Source: Granulicatella seriolae (GTDB lineage Bacteria; Bacillota; Bacilli; Lactobacillales; Aerococcaceae). Taken from it: a stretch of 64,000 nt of DNA. The position numbers and the translations under genes were made by a program. Below are positions 28,058-38,188 of this stretch, piece after piece. The DNA lies in contig NZ_JANHNZ010000002.1 in NCBI RefSeq assembly GCF_024543085.1, forward strand, positions 329,422 to 393,421, given 5' to 3'. Position 1 is the stretch's first letter, and every line of letters starts with the position of its first letter. The notes under the pieces are model-generated. The model did not search any database. It was given only the letters and a program-made list of their open reading frames with translations, and was not told the origin of the DNA.

Positions 28058-28837
28058 TTAGAGCCCCTTCTTCCCGATAAATGGGACAAATTTTGGCGTA
28101 TGTTTTGCATATTCTTGAAAATCTGGTCGGTCCTTGTACTTTTCCTCTAATAATGGAACGCCTGAAACGAAGAGCAAGAGTAGTGTGATGAGGACTGGAC
28201 TAATCAGTAACCAAGCGTCTGACAATTGGGTAAAGGCAACCAGGAAGACGCCCCACCAAGTCAATGCTTCACCAAAATAATTAGGGTGTCTCGTCAGAGA
28301 CCAGAAGCCGCTAGTTAGCAGCTTGCCCTTATTAGCTGGATTCATTTTAAACTGCTCTAATTGATAATCACCAGCCACCTCAAAAGTGAAACCAATCATC
28401 CATAAAATGACGCCAATTATTTGCCACCAAGAAAAGGTGTCTGACTTTGGATTAGAAGCAAAGATATGCGTAATTGGTAGAGCAATGATATATAAGAGAA
28501 CGCCTTGTAAAAAGAAAACCTTGAAGAATGCTTTTACAGGGACAAATTTATGGCCCCATGCTTTGCGCATATTGGTATAACGGTAATCTTCCGGTTTATT
28601 CCAATTACGGCGAGCTAGGTGCCAGAACAGGCGACCACCCCATAAGGTCACTAAGAGTAGTACCACCAATTCCTGCTTGGTGCCATCAAAGGAAAAGAGA
28701 AATCCAACCCAAGCAACCACCAGATAACCACCTGGCCAAGCAATATCAACTAAAGAATAATTGTTTTTAGCTTGAGAAATTGCAAACCAACTAATAAAAT
28801 ACAAGGTTAAAGCGACAATCACTATCCAATACATCAT
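28058..28837 (-). CDS. DUF1295 family membrane protein
   Basis: A 259-residue integral membrane protein of the DUF1295/steroid 5-alpha-reductase-like superfamily. Its landmarks are [12 protein letters not shown] near the N-terminus, the [20 protein letters not shown] segment, and [20 protein letters not shown] near residue 185-205, the conserved cofactor region. Members are reductases or methyltransferase-like enzymes; the substrate here is unknown. Its ATG overlaps the upstream gene by four bases. Confidence 0.85.
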   Translation of the reverse strand: MMYWIVIVALTLYFISWFAISQAKNNYSLVDIAWPGGYLVVAWVGFLFSFDGTKQELVVLLLVTLWGGRLFWHLARRNWNKPEDYRYTNMRKAWGHKFVPVKAFFKVFFLQGVLLYIIALPITHIFASNPKSDTFSWWQIIGVILWMIGFTFEVAGDYQLEQFKMNPANKGKLLTSGFWSLTRHPNYFGEALTWWGVFLVAFTQLSDAWLLISPVLITLLLLFVSGVPLLEEKYKDRPDFQEYAKHTPKFVPFIGKKGL

Positions 28838-30621
28838 AGATTCCCCTCTTTTCTGATGGCAGCTATAGCCACACTTCCTAAACCAGCACTGATAGCAATA
28901 GAAGCCGAACTATCTACAAGATAAGAAACCAGATTCTCACCTGTCTCAAATTGATTAGCCCAAATCTTGGCTTGTTCTGGAGCACAAACATGTGTAATAG
29001 CAAGCTCTTCAATCTTACCTGCCTTAATTTCCTTCTTAAGCCTTTTAATAATTTTCTTCATACTAGCCCTCTGTCCAAATGAGGCTCCAATTAATTTGCC
29101 ATTTCCAGATGGATCTAGGCTAACAATCGGATAAAGGGAAAGTGCCTGTAATATTTTTCCAGCAAATTGAGGGATTCTGCCTGAATGAATCATTGGGTTC
29201 AAGTCAGCAACCGCCACATAAATCACAGTGCGGTCAATTGTTTCTTCTAACTTATCTAGAATACGTTCAAAAGTCTCATGGGTTTCAACCAATTCTACGG
29301 CTCGTTTGACCACTAGCCCTTGCGCCACTGAATTCAAACGAGAATCAACGACTCGTATCCAATCAGATGACAAGTTCTTGGCCTTAATCCGCTGCTTGAT
29401 CAACTGATAAGTACCACTTAATTGAGACGAAACAGTGATAACCACTACATGATCATACTTACCCTGTAAATAGGAGAACAAAGAGTCTATCATCTGAATA
29501 GTAGGTTGTGAGGTGCTTAAAGGAATACCTTCTTTTAGCTTTTCTTTGATAATACTTGGGTCAATAGTTAGTTTGTCCAAATAATTTTTGTCTGCAGCTA
29601 AAATGTTGGTTGGAATCACATGCACTTGATGTTCAACAATAAAGTCATCCGGCAAATCAGCGATAGAATCCGTCACAACGGCTATCGGTAGTCGCCCATT
29701 TTTAGAAACTTGATACTGTACTTGCATATCATCTACTTTTTGATAAACGACTTTTCCCTCATATTCTAGCAAGGCCAAAACATCTTGTGGTTTGTTACTA
29801 TGAATATGAACCTTAACCTGTGTTTTAGTGCCAGCAATAATCAAAGAATCCCCCATACCTTGCAACATATCTTTTAATTCCTGACTAGACAGACTAAGAT
29901 TTTTTAGTATAAATTCGCAACAATAACGATAGATCGGTTGACTCGTTTCAAAATGGTGGCTGTCAACGACGCTTTCTCCCTCGTCAACTAGATCCAACTC
30001 TATCAAGTCACCCTCTTCACCACAGAAGGAACTTGTTAGCCCACTAATAAAATAGTAAAAGCCTTTAGCTCCTGAATCGACTAATCGATTCTTTTTGAGC
30101 ACCTCTAGTTGGAATTGTGTTTCTTCTAAAGCTTTTTCAGCTGCTTTTTGTGCTTCCAATAGAGAATTTCCTAGTGAAGCTTCTTGGCTAAAGGTCTCAG
30201 CTAAGGCTTCCGCCCAAGCTCGCATAACTGATAAAATAGTGCCCTCTCTAGGTTCTAAGAGTGCCTCATATGCCTTGTCAACACCGTTTTGCAGGGCGGT
30301 TACCAAACTCTTGGAAGAAGATGAATCCACCTTATCATAATTTTCAGCAACGGCACTTAAGTAATGGGCAAAAATAATCCCAGAGTTACCTCTTGCTCCA
30401 ATTAAAGCAGCTGATGAAATATTGTTTAAAAGCTCATCCACAGCATAATTCCTCGGTGGAACAATGTCTATAATAGCTTGCATCAAAGAAGCCAGATTGG
30501 TTCCCGTGTCACCATCTGCAACAGGAAAAACGTTAATTCGGTTTAACTCATCTTTTTTGCTAATAACATTCTTAGCTCCTTGATAGATACTTTGCAGTAG
30601 CTGTCGGCTTTCGACTTCCAT
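28834..30621 (-). CDS. DAK2-DegV fusion (fatty acid kinase FakA-FakB-like)
   Basis: A 595-residue fusion. Residues 1-195 are a DAK2 kinase domain ([38 protein letters not shown] motifs). Residues about 230-310 match the FakA middle region ([31 protein letters not shown]). Residues about 310-595 form a DegV domain ([18 protein letters not shown]) that binds a fatty acid in FakB proteins. FakA and FakB are normally separate. The ATG at 30621 is chosen for GGAGGAGG at good spacing. Confidence 0.88.
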   Translation of the reverse strand: MEVESRQLLQSIYQGAKNVISKKDELNRINVFPVADGDTGTNLASLMQAIIDIVPPRNYAVDELLNNISSAALIGARGNSGIIFAHYLSAVAENYDKVDSSSSKSLVTALQNGVDKAYEALLEPREGTILSVMRAWAEALAETFSQEASLGNSLLEAQKAAEKALEETQFQLEVLKKNRLVDSGAKGFYYFISGLTSSFCGEEGDLIELDLVDEGESVVDSHHFETSQPIYRYCCEFILKNLSLSSQELKDMLQGMGDSLIIAGTKTQVKVHIHSNKPQDVLALLEYEGKVVYQKVDDMQVQYQVSKNGRLPIAVVTDSIADLPDDFIVEHQVHVIPTNILAADKNYLDKLTIDPSIIKEKLKEGIPLSTSQPTIQMIDSLFSYLQGKYDHVVVITVSSQLSGTYQLIKQRIKAKNLSSDWIRVVDSRLNSVAQGLVVKRAVELVETHETFERILDKLEETIDRTVIYVAVADLNPMIHSGRIPQFAGKILQALSLYPIVSLDPSGNGKLIGASFGQRASMKKIIKRLKKEIKAGKIEELAITHVCAPEQAKIWANQFETGENLVSYLVDSSASIAISAGLGSVAIAAIRKEGNL

Positions 30622-30622
30622 A

Positions 30623-31036
30623 TTATGAACCGCCTCCTCCAAAGAATTTCATAAAGATATAGTAAGTAATTCCTGAGCTTGCTGCAGTTACAAAGGTTCC
30701 CCAAACAAGGTCAATCAAGGTCATGGTCACCGGCCAATTCTTAAGGGTCGCCAAGTTTGTCAAATCATAGGTCGCATAGCAAACAAACCCAAACAAAGCG
30801 CCTGCTCCTATGGTATAGATAAGACTACTCTTTTCAATGCCCGGCATTAAGACGAAGAAAACTAGTCCAATTAGATAAATTAGATAGAAAATGATAGCTG
30901 GTGTAATCCGAACTTCCCCCATTAAGTGTCCAATAAAGTGTTGGTACATCTTCTTAGAAACAACACCTAACCAAAAAAGATCAAAAACCAAGAAAACGAC
31001 TGCACTAATTAAGTATAATTTAAAGAAATTCGTCAT
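30623..31036 (-). CDS. DUF2177 family membrane protein
   Basis: A 137-residue protein with four predicted membrane segments, matching DUF2177 (FDLFWLGVVSKKMYQHFIGHLMGEVR, ATYDLTNLATLKNWP, DLVWGTFVTAASSGITYYI). The function is unknown. The ATG at 31036 is chosen for its AGGGGGA ribosome site, which discards 23 non-conserved residues. It is the first gene of the operon; its stop is one base from the fusion gene's start, implying coupling. Confidence 0.85.
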   Translation of the reverse strand: MTNFFKLYLISAVVFLVFDLFWLGVVSKKMYQHFIGHLMGEVRITPAIIFYLIYLIGLVFFVLMPGIEKSSLIYTIGAGALFGFVCYATYDLTNLATLKNWPVTMTLIDLVWGTFVTAASSGITYYIFMKFFGGGGS

Positions 31037-31140
31037 GTTAATCCCCCTTTTTCTTTCAAATTTATCGTAGCATAAAAAAATATTAGTATCTAACAACATG
31101 CTCACATTTCACAAAAAATAGACATATTTTGTACACAAAA

Positions 31141-31178
31141 AAAGATGATCCCCACGGAATTCGTGGGAATCGCCTTTT
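31141..31178 (-). terminator. Terminator downstream of panE-family gene
   Basis: GATTCCCACG and CGTGGGGATC (minus strand, one G-T pair) with a 5-base loop, followed by ATC and seven T. A T tract is also present on the plus strand. Confidence 0.82.
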
Positions 31179-31245
31179 TAAGAGATTAGAATTGTTTTGG
31201 CTAATAACATTCCTCAAGCAATATTACAATTTCTTAAAGCACGAA

Positions 31246-31408
31246 AGAGTCTCCGGATAAAGGTCAGGAATAACGGTGCAAAGCATAGCTGACGCACAGT
31301 GGATGTTTGGCGCTTTCGCCGATTACAGCCACGTAGACAGCTAAGCCGTGAAACCAAGGCTCACGGCGGTGCCACCGCTTTTGTTCCTGACCTTTATCTG
31401 GAGACTCT
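31246..31408 (-). repeat. R5: 163-bp palindromic intergenic element
   Basis: The arms AGAGTCTCCGGATAAAGG.. (31246-31270) and their partner (31384-31408) are 25 bp with one wobble pair. The core is in minus orientation. The apical hairpin here is GGCG-aaag-CGCC instead of TCGGCT-aa-AGCCGA, a different sequence that keeps pairing. It lies 30 bases after the panE-family stop. Confidence 0.88.
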
Positions 31409-31437
31409 GTAGTGTCCTTATTACCTATTTTCGTTTT

Positions 31438-32370
31438 TTATTTCGCGCCTAACACTTGCTCACGAGCATGCACTAATTCGGTTAAGAATTTGCAATATGG
31501 TGTGTATAGACCATATTTTTCTGCTTTACGAGCAATGGCTCCGTTGATGTAATCAATCTCTGTTAGACGATTAGATTGGATGAGGTCTTGGTGCATTGAA
31601 GGGTAGTGTTCTCCAATAGTGGTTGGATCTGTACAACTGATACAGTGTTCAATCACTTCAGGACGATCCAAGATAATCCCTTCCGCTTCCGCCACATCAG
31701 CGAACTCGTTAACAATAGTGGTAATCATCTCGCGTGCCGTTGAAGTAGCCCCTAATTGTGCCATGTTGCTATCAAGCATGGTACATAAGCCGTTCATCGT
31801 TCCGTTAACACAGGCTTTACGGTAGATAGCCAACTTAACGTTGTCGCTATACTTACCATTTAGACCAGCATCTGTTAAGAGTTGGCAGATTTCTTTAGCT
31901 TTTTCTTCGCCTTCTGGTTCAACGTTTTCTAGTTCAACAGAACCATTTCCGTGTAGGTGAATGTGTCCTGGGCCAACTAGTCCAGCAGTCCAGATGGTGT
32001 TACCCATATGGATATTTTTCTTTGGAACGTATTTTTCAACTGTATCTTCATGTCCTAGACCGTTTAATAGACAAACAACTTGTGTGTCTTGGCTTAGGAT
32101 TGGTTGGATAGACTGTAACATATCATCCAGCTGCATAGCTTTTGTAAACAGGAAGACGATATCGATGTGTTCGTGAACATCTTCTGGGAAACTTGCTGGA
32201 ATCTTTTCTACAAAGTCCTCACCATTAAAGTCACCTTTTAATCCGTCACGGTTAATAGCTTCCACGTGTGCTGGCCATTTATCAATTAAAATCACGTCAT
32301 TCCCTGCGCGATGTAACATAAATCCAAAACGGCTCCCCATAGCTCCTGAGCCTGCTATTGCAATTTTCAA
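31438..32370 (-). CDS. 2-dehydropantoate 2-reductase family (PanE/ApbA)
   Basis: NADPH-dependent ketopantoate reductase family, making pantoate for coenzyme A. The 310-residue protein has the dinucleotide-binding AGSGAMGSRFGFML at residue 5, FLFTKAMQL with the conserved Lys, LLNGLGHEDTVEKYV, and a C-terminal helical domain with RKACVNGTMNGLC. The start is TTG with AGGAGTG upstream. Paralogues in this family act on other 2-keto acids, so panE is not certain. It follows pgcA by 72 bases without a terminator. Confidence 0.82.
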   Translation of the reverse strand: MKIAIAGSGAMGSRFGFMLHRAGNDVILIDKWPAHVEAINRDGLKGDFNGEDFVEKIPASFPEDVHEHIDIVFLFTKAMQLDDMLQSIQPILSQDTQVVCLLNGLGHEDTVEKYVPKKNIHMGNTIWTAGLVGPGHIHLHGNGSVELENVEPEGEEKAKEICQLLTDAGLNGKYSDNVKLAIYRKACVNGTMNGLCTMLDSNMAQLGATSTAREMITTIVNEFADVAEAEGIILDRPEVIEHCISCTDPTTIGEHYPSMHQDLIQSNRLTEIDYINGAIARKAEKYGLYTPYCKFLTELVHAREQVLGAK

Positions 32371-32442
32371 AATACTTCACTCCTTCAATACTTGTTTGTT
32401 AGCCAGTTACTTTAACCAACTGACTGCTCTTCTATCCTACAC

Positions 32443-34161
32443 TTATTTGGTAAATAACTCAATATCAGCTTGAATCTTCGCTAATTTTTCAGCAACCGCT
32501 TCTTGGCTATCGCCTTGGATACCCATGTAGAATTTGATTTTTGGTTCGGTACCACTTGGTCTAGCTGCTACCCAAGAACCATCCTCTAAGATGTATTTTA
32601 GGACATCTGAACTTGGCAGAGGGATTGGTGTCATCACGTCATTTGCATCTGTTTGTGTTTGGTTGGCAAAGTCTTGTGTCAAAGCGACTTTCAAACCACC
32701 GAACTCCTTAGGCGCATCCGCACGCAACTGAGCCATCAAAGCCTTAATCTTAGCGGCACCCTCCACTCCAGGAATGGTGATTGAAATAGTTTTCTCAGTG
32801 AAATACCCATATTTCTTATACAAGTCTTGCAGACCATCATATAAGGTTCTGCCTTGATTTTTGAAATGAGCCGCTACTTCTGTTAATAACAAGACAGCTT
32901 GGATAGCATCTTTATCACGAACAAATGGTTTTACTAAGAAGCCGTAGCTTTCTTCAAAGCCAAAGACAAAGGTATGTTGCCCTGTTTCTTCGTACTGTTT
33001 GATTTGTTCAGCAATAAATTTAAAGCCAGTCAAGACATCAATCATCTCAACGCCATATGCCTTAGCAATAGCGGTTGGCAATTCGCTAGAAACAATTGAT
33101 TTAACAGCTGCTGAATTTCTTGGTAGTTGCCCTGATTCTTTGCGAGCATAGAGGATATAGTCCAATAATAGTGCTGCGATTTGGTTTCCGGTAATCACTT
33201 GATAGTTGCCATCTGGTAACCGTACAGCGGCACCAAGACGGTCTGCATCTGGGTCGGTAGCCAACAGTAAATCAGCCTCGGTTTCTTTTCCGAGTTTGAT
33301 GGCATATTCAAAAGCGCCCGGTTCTTCTGGGTTAGGTGATTTGACAGTTGTAAAGTCTCCGTCTGGTACAGCTTGTTCTTCTACAATTCGCAAACCAGTA
33401 AAGCCTGCTTGTTCTAAAGAGGCTTTGGATAACATTTCACCCGTTCCATGGAGCGGTGTATACACTACAACCAAATCTTTTGATTCTTGTAGCAAGTCTG
33501 GATTGATGGTAACAGACTTAATTTCTTCCAAATAGGCCTTGTCAACTTCTTGACCAATCATATGGATTAGACCAGCTGCCTTAGCTTCTTCCAAATTTAA
33601 GACTTCAACTTCAAGTGGGTTTTCAACGCTTCTTACAAAAGCCGTTAGGGCATCTGCATCTTGTGGAGGCATTTGTCCGCCATCTTGGCCATATACCTTA
33701 TACCCATTGTAGTCTGAAGGGTTGTGACTTGCTGTAATCATGACACCTGTAAAGGTATTTAAATGTCGAACAGCAAAAGATAATTCTGGTGTTGGACGAA
33801 GTGATTCAAACACATAGGATGGAATACCATGTTTTGCCAAGGTTAATGCTGACTCCATGGCAAATTCTGGTGAAAAATGTCGTGAATCATAGGCAATGGC
33901 CACACCACGTTCTTTTGCTTCAAGTCCTGCTGCTTCCATGAAAAGAGCTAATCCTTCGTTTGCTTGACGAATGGTATATCGGTTCATACGATTAATCCCT
34001 GGTCCGACGACGCCACGCATACCCGCTGTACCAAATTCTAATGCGGCATAAAAGGCGTCCATCTTTTCTTCATCACTCATGTTAACTAGTAAGTCTTTTA
34101 GCGGTTGATCTAAATCCTTGAAATCTTCCCATTGTTTTGCACTTTCTTTCCAAGCCATCAT
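32443..34161 (-). CDS. pgcA: Alpha-phosphoglucomutase
   Basis: Interconverts glucose-6-phosphate and glucose-1-phosphate, feeding UDP-glucose synthesis by GalU. The 572-residue protein has FGTAGMRG near residue 44, the phosphoserine loop TASHNPSDYNGYK near 140, the metal-binding DPDADRLG, the sugar-binding GFEESYG, and the phosphate-binding RPSGTEPKIKFY near the end. AAGGGGGAGA precedes the start. It lies 17 bases after trxB and in the same direction as galU and gpsA. Confidence 0.96.
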   Translation of the reverse strand: MMAWKESAKQWEDFKDLDQPLKDLLVNMSDEEKMDAFYAALEFGTAGMRGVVGPGINRMNRYTIRQANEGLALFMEAAGLEAKERGVAIAYDSRHFSPEFAMESALTLAKHGIPSYVFESLRPTPELSFAVRHLNTFTGVMITASHNPSDYNGYKVYGQDGGQMPPQDADALTAFVRSVENPLEVEVLNLEEAKAAGLIHMIGQEVDKAYLEEIKSVTINPDLLQESKDLVVVYTPLHGTGEMLSKASLEQAGFTGLRIVEEQAVPDGDFTTVKSPNPEEPGAFEYAIKLGKETEADLLLATDPDADRLGAAVRLPDGNYQVITGNQIAALLLDYILYARKESGQLPRNSAAVKSIVSSELPTAIAKAYGVEMIDVLTGFKFIAEQIKQYEETGQHTFVFGFEESYGFLVKPFVRDKDAIQAVLLLTEVAAHFKNQGRTLYDGLQDLYKKYGYFTEKTISITIPGVEGAAKIKALMAQLRADAPKEFGGLKVALTQDFANQTQTDANDVMTPIPLPSSDVLKYILEDGSWVAARPSGTEPKIKFYMGIQGDSQEAVAEKLAKIQADIELFTK

Positions 34162-34178
34162 TTTCTCCCCCTTAACTG

Positions 34179-35141
34179 TTATTGATTTTCTAGTGATTCT
34201 TTCAATTCTTCTACATAATGATACACTGCTTGCCCAGCCTGCCCACCGTCTCCAACCGCTGTCGTAATTTGACGCAGTGTCTTTTGACGGACGTCTCCTA
34301 TAGCAAAGATACCCGGTATGGCTGTTTCCATGTTTGAATTGGTAACAATCCAGCCCTCTTCATCGCTAATGTCTAGCCCTTGGAAAGCTTGAGAGTTAGG
34401 CAGAAGCCCTACATAGATAAATACCCCATCTGCCGGCAAAGTAGTGTTCTCATTTGTTTTGACATTTTTTAAGACAATGCCTGACACCTTACCATCAGCA
34501 CCTTGAATTTCTTCCACAACGGAATCCCAGATAAAGTCGATTTTATTATTTTTACGTGCACGATCTTGTAGGATTTTTTGTGCGCGAAGTTGGTCACGGC
34601 GGTGCACGATGGTTACTCTGCTAGCGAACTGCGTTAGATAAGTTCCCTCTTCAACCGCAGAATCACCTCCACCAATGACAAATAGGTGCTTCTCTTTGAA
34701 AAAGGCACCATCACAGACCGCACAGTAGGAAACGCCTCGTCCGGCATATTCTTCCTCACCAGGAACACCTAGCTTACGGTGATGTGAGCCGGTCGCAATG
34801 ATAATAGAATAGGTATAGTATGTTTTTTTGCCTGCATGAATAATTTTGATATCTCCTTCATCTTCAATCTCAGAGACATTTCCATAGGCATAGGTTGCGC
34901 CAAATTGCATAGCACCTTTGTACATATTATCGGCTAATTCTGGGCCCGTAATACTGGTAAAGCCAGGGTAGTTCTCAACGTCAGCCGTGTTAAGCAACTC
35001 GCCACCCGGCACCCCTTTTTCTAGAATCAGCGTCTTTAAATTAGAGCGTGAAGCGTATAAGGCAGCGGTCATCCCACCAGGACCTGCCCCAATGATAATA
35101 ACATCATAAATAGTGGGTTTCATTTCCTTGGATTCTTCCAT
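34179..35141 (-). CDS. trxB: Thioredoxin reductase
   Basis: FAD/NADPH enzyme that reduces thioredoxin. The 320-residue protein has the FAD-binding IIGAGPGGMTAALYASR near residue 16, the redox-active CAVC near 138 (SYCAVCDGAFF), the NADPH-binding GGGDSAVEE, and GIFAIGDVRQKTLRQ. AAGGAGAT precedes the ATG at 35141. It lies 25 bases after galU. Confidence 0.96.
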   Translation of the reverse strand: MEESKEMKPTIYDVIIIGAGPGGMTAALYASRSNLKTLILEKGVPGGELLNTADVENYPGFTSITGPELADNMYKGAMQFGATYAYGNVSEIEDEGDIKIIHAGKKTYYTYSIIIATGSHHRKLGVPGEEEYAGRGVSYCAVCDGAFFKEKHLFVIGGGDSAVEEGTYLTQFASRVTIVHRRDQLRAQKILQDRARKNNKIDFIWDSVVEEIQGADGKVSGIVLKNVKTNENTTLPADGVFIYVGLLPNSQAFQGLDISDEEGWIVTNSNMETAIPGIFAIGDVRQKTLRQITTAVGDGGQAGQAVYHYVEELKESLENQ

Positions 35142-35166
35142 TCCTATCTCCTTAGTTCTTGATAAC

Positions 35167-36099
35167 TTATTCTTTACTTTCGATGATTTCTTTTTTTAAC
35201 AATTGGTTTTTCTTTTGGTCTTCTTCACGCAACTCTAAACCAACCTGAATGATATACTCACGCAATTCATCCTTGATTTCTGGATGGTGTAAACCAAATT
35301 GAATGCTGGTTTTCATAAAGCCAAATTTGTCGCCCACATCATAGCGTTGTCCCTTGAATTGCTTGGCAAAGACTCGTTGGGTCTGGTTCAAGGTATCAAT
35401 GGCATCCGTTAGCTGAACCTCACCGCCAGCACCAGGTTCTTGCTCTTCTAAAATGGTAAAGATCTCCGGTGTTAAGAGATACCGTCCAATAATGGCCAAA
35501 TTACTTGGTGCATCTTCCGGTCTTGGTTTTTCAACGAATTTATTGACATTGTACAAACCTTCTTCTACTTGCTTATCTGGGTCGATAATCCCATATTTAT
35601 AGGTCTCTTCATGTGGGACTTCCATAACAGCAATATTCGAAGCGTGTGTTTTTTCATAGGCATCGATAAGTTGACGTGTTAAAGGAACCTCATCTTGCAT
35701 AATATCGTCCCCTAACATGATGACAAATGGCTCATCACCTACAAACGCCTTGGCTTGTAAAACAGCGTCACCTAGACCTTTAGGGTAAGATTGGCGCACA
35801 AAAAAGAGATTAATGCCTGTCGTTTCTTGGACTAACTCCAATAATTCCGTTTTGCCTTTAGATTCCAAGTTTGATTCCAATTCAATATTAGAGTCAAAAT
35901 GGTCTTCAATTGGTCGTTTGCTTTTCCCTGTAACAATCAAAATATCTTCAATTCCCGAGGCTAACGCTTCCTCAACAATAAATTGAATGGTTGGTTTGTC
36001 CACAATTGGCAGCATTTCCTTAGCCATAGCCTTAGTAGCAGGTAAGAATCGGGTCCCTAAACCAGCTGCCGGAATAACGGCCTTTTTCACTTTTTTCAT
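35167..36099 (-). CDS. galU: UTP-glucose-1-phosphate uridylyltransferase
   Basis: Makes UDP-glucose for cell-wall polymers, glycolipids and teichoic-acid decoration. The 310-residue protein has the nucleotide-binding [30 protein letters not shown]-type segments, VMLGDDI with the metal-binding Asp, and [10 protein letters not shown]. The ATG at 36099 is chosen: GGAGGAG lies at ideal spacing, while the GTG two codons earlier is too close to it. The 116-base gap to gpsA may hold a promoter (TTAAAAT-like -10). Confidence 0.96.
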   Translation of the reverse strand: MKKVKKAVIPAAGLGTRFLPATKAMAKEMLPIVDKPTIQFIVEEALASGIEDILIVTGKSKRPIEDHFDSNIELESNLESKGKTELLELVQETTGINLFFVRQSYPKGLGDAVLQAKAFVGDEPFVIMLGDDIMQDEVPLTRQLIDAYEKTHASNIAVMEVPHEETYKYGIIDPDKQVEEGLYNVNKFVEKPRPEDAPSNLAIIGRYLLTPEIFTILEEQEPGAGGEVQLTDAIDTLNQTQRVFAKQFKGQRYDVGDKFGFMKTSIQFGLHHPEIKDELREYIIQVGLELREEDQKKNQLLKKEIIESKE

Positions 36100-36215
36100 T
36101 TGCACTCCTCCAATAACAGTATCCTCATGTTTTCTTACAGTTATAAGCGATTACTTTGATACTATTTTAACGTATTCTGGCTTTTCTTTCTAGCCTTTAA
36201 ACGAGTTCTATAAGT

Positions 36216-37238
36216 TTATAAGTGTTCGCTGATAGAGGCTTCTGCCTTACGTTCCCGATTCATTAGGTTTTTGATTTCTTCTTTGACATCTTTCCCTTGA
36301 TATAAGACATTGTAGACAGTCTGTGTGATAGGCATATCAATCTCTTTTTCCTGTGCTAGGTGGTAAGCAGCTTTAGCCGTTGCTACACCTTCAACCACCA
36401 TGCCCATATTCTCCAAGACTTGGTCTAAAGGAATGCCCTGTCCTAGTTGATTTCCAGCTCGCCAGTTTCGTGAATGGGTACTGGTACAGGTTACAATTAA
36501 GTCACCGACACCACTTAAACCGATAAAGGTCAGTGGATCCGCACCAAAAGCTACGCCCAAACGACTAATTTCGCTCAATCCCCTCGTCATAAGAGCTGCC
36601 TTGGCATTGTCACCATAACCTAGACCGTGCAAGGCACCAGCACCTACTGCAATAACGTTTTTCAAGGCCGCTCCCAATTCAACACCAACCACATCTTTAT
36701 TGGTATAGATACGGAAAAAGTCATTACTGAACAGGGCCTGCACATATTCCGCCGCTTGCAAATTATCAGATGCTGCCGTGATGGTGGTCAGGTCTTGGCG
36801 AACCACTTCTTCAGCGTGACTCGGTCCTGATAATACTACAATAGCTTCATAAGAATCGGCAGACAATTCTTCTTCTAAAATAACTGAAATTCGTTTAAAA
36901 GAATCCTGTTCCAAACCTTTACTGGCATGAATAATAATGGGTTTTCCGCTAATCACTTGAGCAACTTGTTGTGCTACAGAACGCATGGCTTTAGTAGGTA
37001 GAACAAATAAAATAGCATCCACGCCTGTAACGGTTTCTTTTAAATCTGTGCTTGCCTTAATAGATGGGTCTAACAAGACATCTGGTAAGTAATGTCTATT
37101 GGTATGATTTTGATTGATTTCTTCGATCTGTTCTGGTGAATTACCCCATAAGCGAACAGTATGTCCATTTCCTTGAAGAACCATGGCTAAAGCCGTCCCC
37201 CAAGAACCTGAACCTAATACAGCAATTGTTTGTTTCAT
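36216..37238 (-). CDS. gpsA: NAD(P)-dependent glycerol-3-phosphate dehydrogenase
   Basis: Reduces dihydroxyacetone phosphate to sn-glycerol-3-phosphate, the phospholipid backbone. The 340-residue protein has [16 protein letters not shown] at the N-terminus, [21 protein letters not shown], and [32 protein letters not shown] with the catalytic Lys. The order hprK-lgt-gpsA-galU matches Enterococcus. Confidence 0.96.
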   Translation of the reverse strand: MKQTIAVLGSGSWGTALAMVLQGNGHTVRLWGNSPEQIEEINQNHTNRHYLPDVLLDPSIKASTDLKETVTGVDAILFVLPTKAMRSVAQQVAQVISGKPIIIHASKGLEQDSFKRISVILEEELSADSYEAIVVLSGPSHAEEVVRQDLTTITAASDNLQAAEYVQALFSNDFFRIYTNKDVVGVELGAALKNVIAVGAGALHGLGYGDNAKAALMTRGLSEISRLGVAFGADPLTFIGLSGVGDLIVTCTSTHSRNWRAGNQLGQGIPLDQVLENMGMVVEGVATAKAAYHLAQEKEIDMPITQTVYNVLYQGKDVKEEIKNLMNRERKAEASISEHL

Positions 37239-37271
37239 TTTCCTACCTCAATTCTTCTCTGATACTATAGA

Positions 37272-38117
37272 TTAACCTAGTAAAAGCCTACTTTTCGGAT
37301 CAGTAACCTCATCGTAATAAGGATACTCAGGAATGCGACGACTTCTGAGCCACCAAACAATCAAGGCACCGATAAAGAGCACAATTGACAAAGCTTGCGA
37401 TACTCGAATCAATCCAAACATCATCAAACTATCCGTTCTTAAGCCTTCAATAAAGAAACGTCCAAATGAGTACCACATGGTATAAATAATGGCAATATCT
37501 CCCACTCGGAGCAAGTGCTTCCGTCTGCGTAAAACTAGGAGAAGAATAACTCCGATGGCAGACCAGACAGACTCATACAAAAAGGTTGGTTGGTAATAAA
37601 CACCGTTAATGTTCATCTGTTCAATAATCCAGTTGGGCAAGAAAAGACTTTCTAAGAAGGCACGACTAACTTCTCCACCATGAGCTTCTTGATTAATAAA
37701 GTTACCCCATCGTCCCATAGCTTGAGCTAGTAAAACAACCGGTGCCGCAATATCTAAAAAGAGGGCAAAGGAAACTCCTTCTTTTTTACAAAACCAATAG
37801 GCCGTTGCCGCCCCAGCTAACAAGCCTCCATAGATGGCAATCCCCCCATTCCATATTTGGATAATTTCTTCCGGATGTGCCAAATAGTAATTCAAGTTAA
37901 ACACAACATAATATAAGCGTGCTCCTAAAAACGCTATTGGTAAGACCCACATAACTAAGTCTATAATAAAATCTTTTCGATAGCCTTTTCTAGTTGCCTC
38001 TTTATCTGCTAGGGTTACAGCAATATAGATTCCTAAAGCAATAATCACGCCATACCAATGGACTGCTATAGGACCTAATTCAAAAAAAACTGGATCTATT
38101 ACGCTAAAACTGTTCAT
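37272..38117 (-). CDS. lgt: Prolipoprotein diacylglyceryl transferase
   Basis: Attaches diacylglycerol to the lipobox Cys of prolipoproteins at the membrane. The 281-residue protein has seven hydrophobic segments, the early HWYGVIIALG, and the signature AMGRWGNFINQEAHGG near residue 135. The ATG at 38117 is chosen; the preceding TTG is also in frame. It lies 33 bases upstream of gpsA and 71 bases after hprK. Confidence 0.96.
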   Translation of the reverse strand: MNSFSVIDPVFFELGPIAVHWYGVIIALGIYIAVTLADKEATRKGYRKDFIIDLVMWVLPIAFLGARLYYVVFNLNYYLAHPEEIIQIWNGGIAIYGGLLAGAATAYWFCKKEGVSFALFLDIAAPVVLLAQAMGRWGNFINQEAHGGEVSRAFLESLFLPNWIIEQMNINGVYYQPTFLYESVWSAIGVILLLVLRRRKHLLRVGDIAIIYTMWYSFGRFFIEGLRTDSLMMFGLIRVSQALSIVLFIGALIVWWLRSRRIPEYPYYDEVTDPKSRLLLG

Positions 38118-38188
38118 CAAATCCTTCTTTCTCTATTGAATGCATTATTAGGTGTTTAAGCTGTTCCTACACCTCTTTCAAAACCTGC

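Larger units (their letters stand above)
31037..31437. other. Intergenic region with terminator and element R5
   Basis: No gene. It contains the promoter region of the DUF2177 operon, the terminator at 31141-31178, and R5 (31246-31408) adjacent to the panE-family stop. Confidence 0.7.
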
